From positions 1 through 6,528 of the forward strand of contig JANXXV010000429.1 of the NCBI GenBank assembly GCA_025350445.1: a stretch of 6,528 nucleotides of DNA. Direction: 5' to 3'. Below, one piece after another: positions 6,522 to 6,528 of the stretch (the stretch's first letter is position 1; the number at the start of each line of letters is the position of its first letter). This stretch comes from Bryobacteraceae bacterium. GTDB taxonomy: Bacteria > Acidobacteriota > Terriglobia > Bryobacterales > Bryobacteraceae. The position numbers were made by a program, and so were the translations under genes. Below the pieces are notes generated by a model. The model was not told the DNA's origin, did no database searches, and saw only the letters and a program-made list of their open reading frames with translations.

Positions 6522-6524
6522 AGG
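6506..6524 (-). repeat. Right terminal inverted repeat of the MITE-like element
   Basis: AACTGCCGTTTTTAGG (6509-6524) is the reverse complement of 6292-6307, with the match extending inward to 6506 past one mismatch. Confidence 0.75.
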
Positions 6525-6528
6525 ATAA

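Larger units (their letters stand above)
6292..6524. mobile_element. MITE-like 233-bp element with terminal inverted repeats
   Basis: CCTAAAAACGGCAGTT (6292-6307) is repeated as its exact reverse complement at 6509-6524. Past one mismatch two more pairs extend the arms to 6292-6310 and 6506-6524 (18 of 19). The 233 bp between the outer ends have no ORF that could be a transposase, so this would be a non-autonomous element moved by an enzyme encoded elsewhere. A target-site duplication cannot be judged because the window ends 4 bp after the right arm. If the true ends were inside the arms, flanking TA dinucleotides (6294-6295 and 6521-6522) would fit an IS630/mariner-type insertion; this is speculation. 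It could instead be a large intergenic palindromic repeat. Confidence 0.65.

Overview
The window most likely comes from a soil-type Acidobacteriota, near Bryobacterales/Solibacter. I infer this from moderate GC content, from two large secreted proteins whose N-terminal patterns I recall from that group, and from REP-like palindromes of a type I associate with those genomes. No taxonomic marker gene is present, so the assignment is tentative.

Positions 1-4875 (minus strand) hold a tight two-gene operon of exported, beta-rich surface-type proteins. The first gene (3550-4875) encodes a 441-residue protein with a signal peptide, a two-copy 36-residue repeat, Gly/Ser-rich hinges and a C-terminal region resembling phage tail-fibre tips. 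Twelve bases later comes a very large secreted protein (start 3537). Its frame stays open to the left edge of the window, at least 1179 codons, and it begins with a fibronectin-III-like domain. I checked the whole frame and found no stop.

Positions 4876-5088 form a divergent intergenic region with an AT-rich palindrome. The plus strand (5089-6225) then carries the most interesting gene: a secreted thioredoxin-fold protein interrupted by one in-frame TGA at 5353. The reading frame continues unbroken through the thioredoxin fold after the TGA. A perfect 8-bp hairpin with a GGUC apical loop begins 17 nt after it. The simplest reading is a selenoprotein with a vicinal Cys-Sec pair (C88-U89) and a bacterial SECIS element. 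Ordinary gene calling would split it into two pieces or truncate it at 88 residues.

Positions 6292-6524, 66 bp downstream of that gene, form a 233-bp non-coding element with 16-bp perfect (18/19 extended) terminal inverted repeats. It contains an inverted pair of REP-like sequences, and so looks like a MITE with a nested REP pair. It may also serve to end transcription of the selenoprotein gene.
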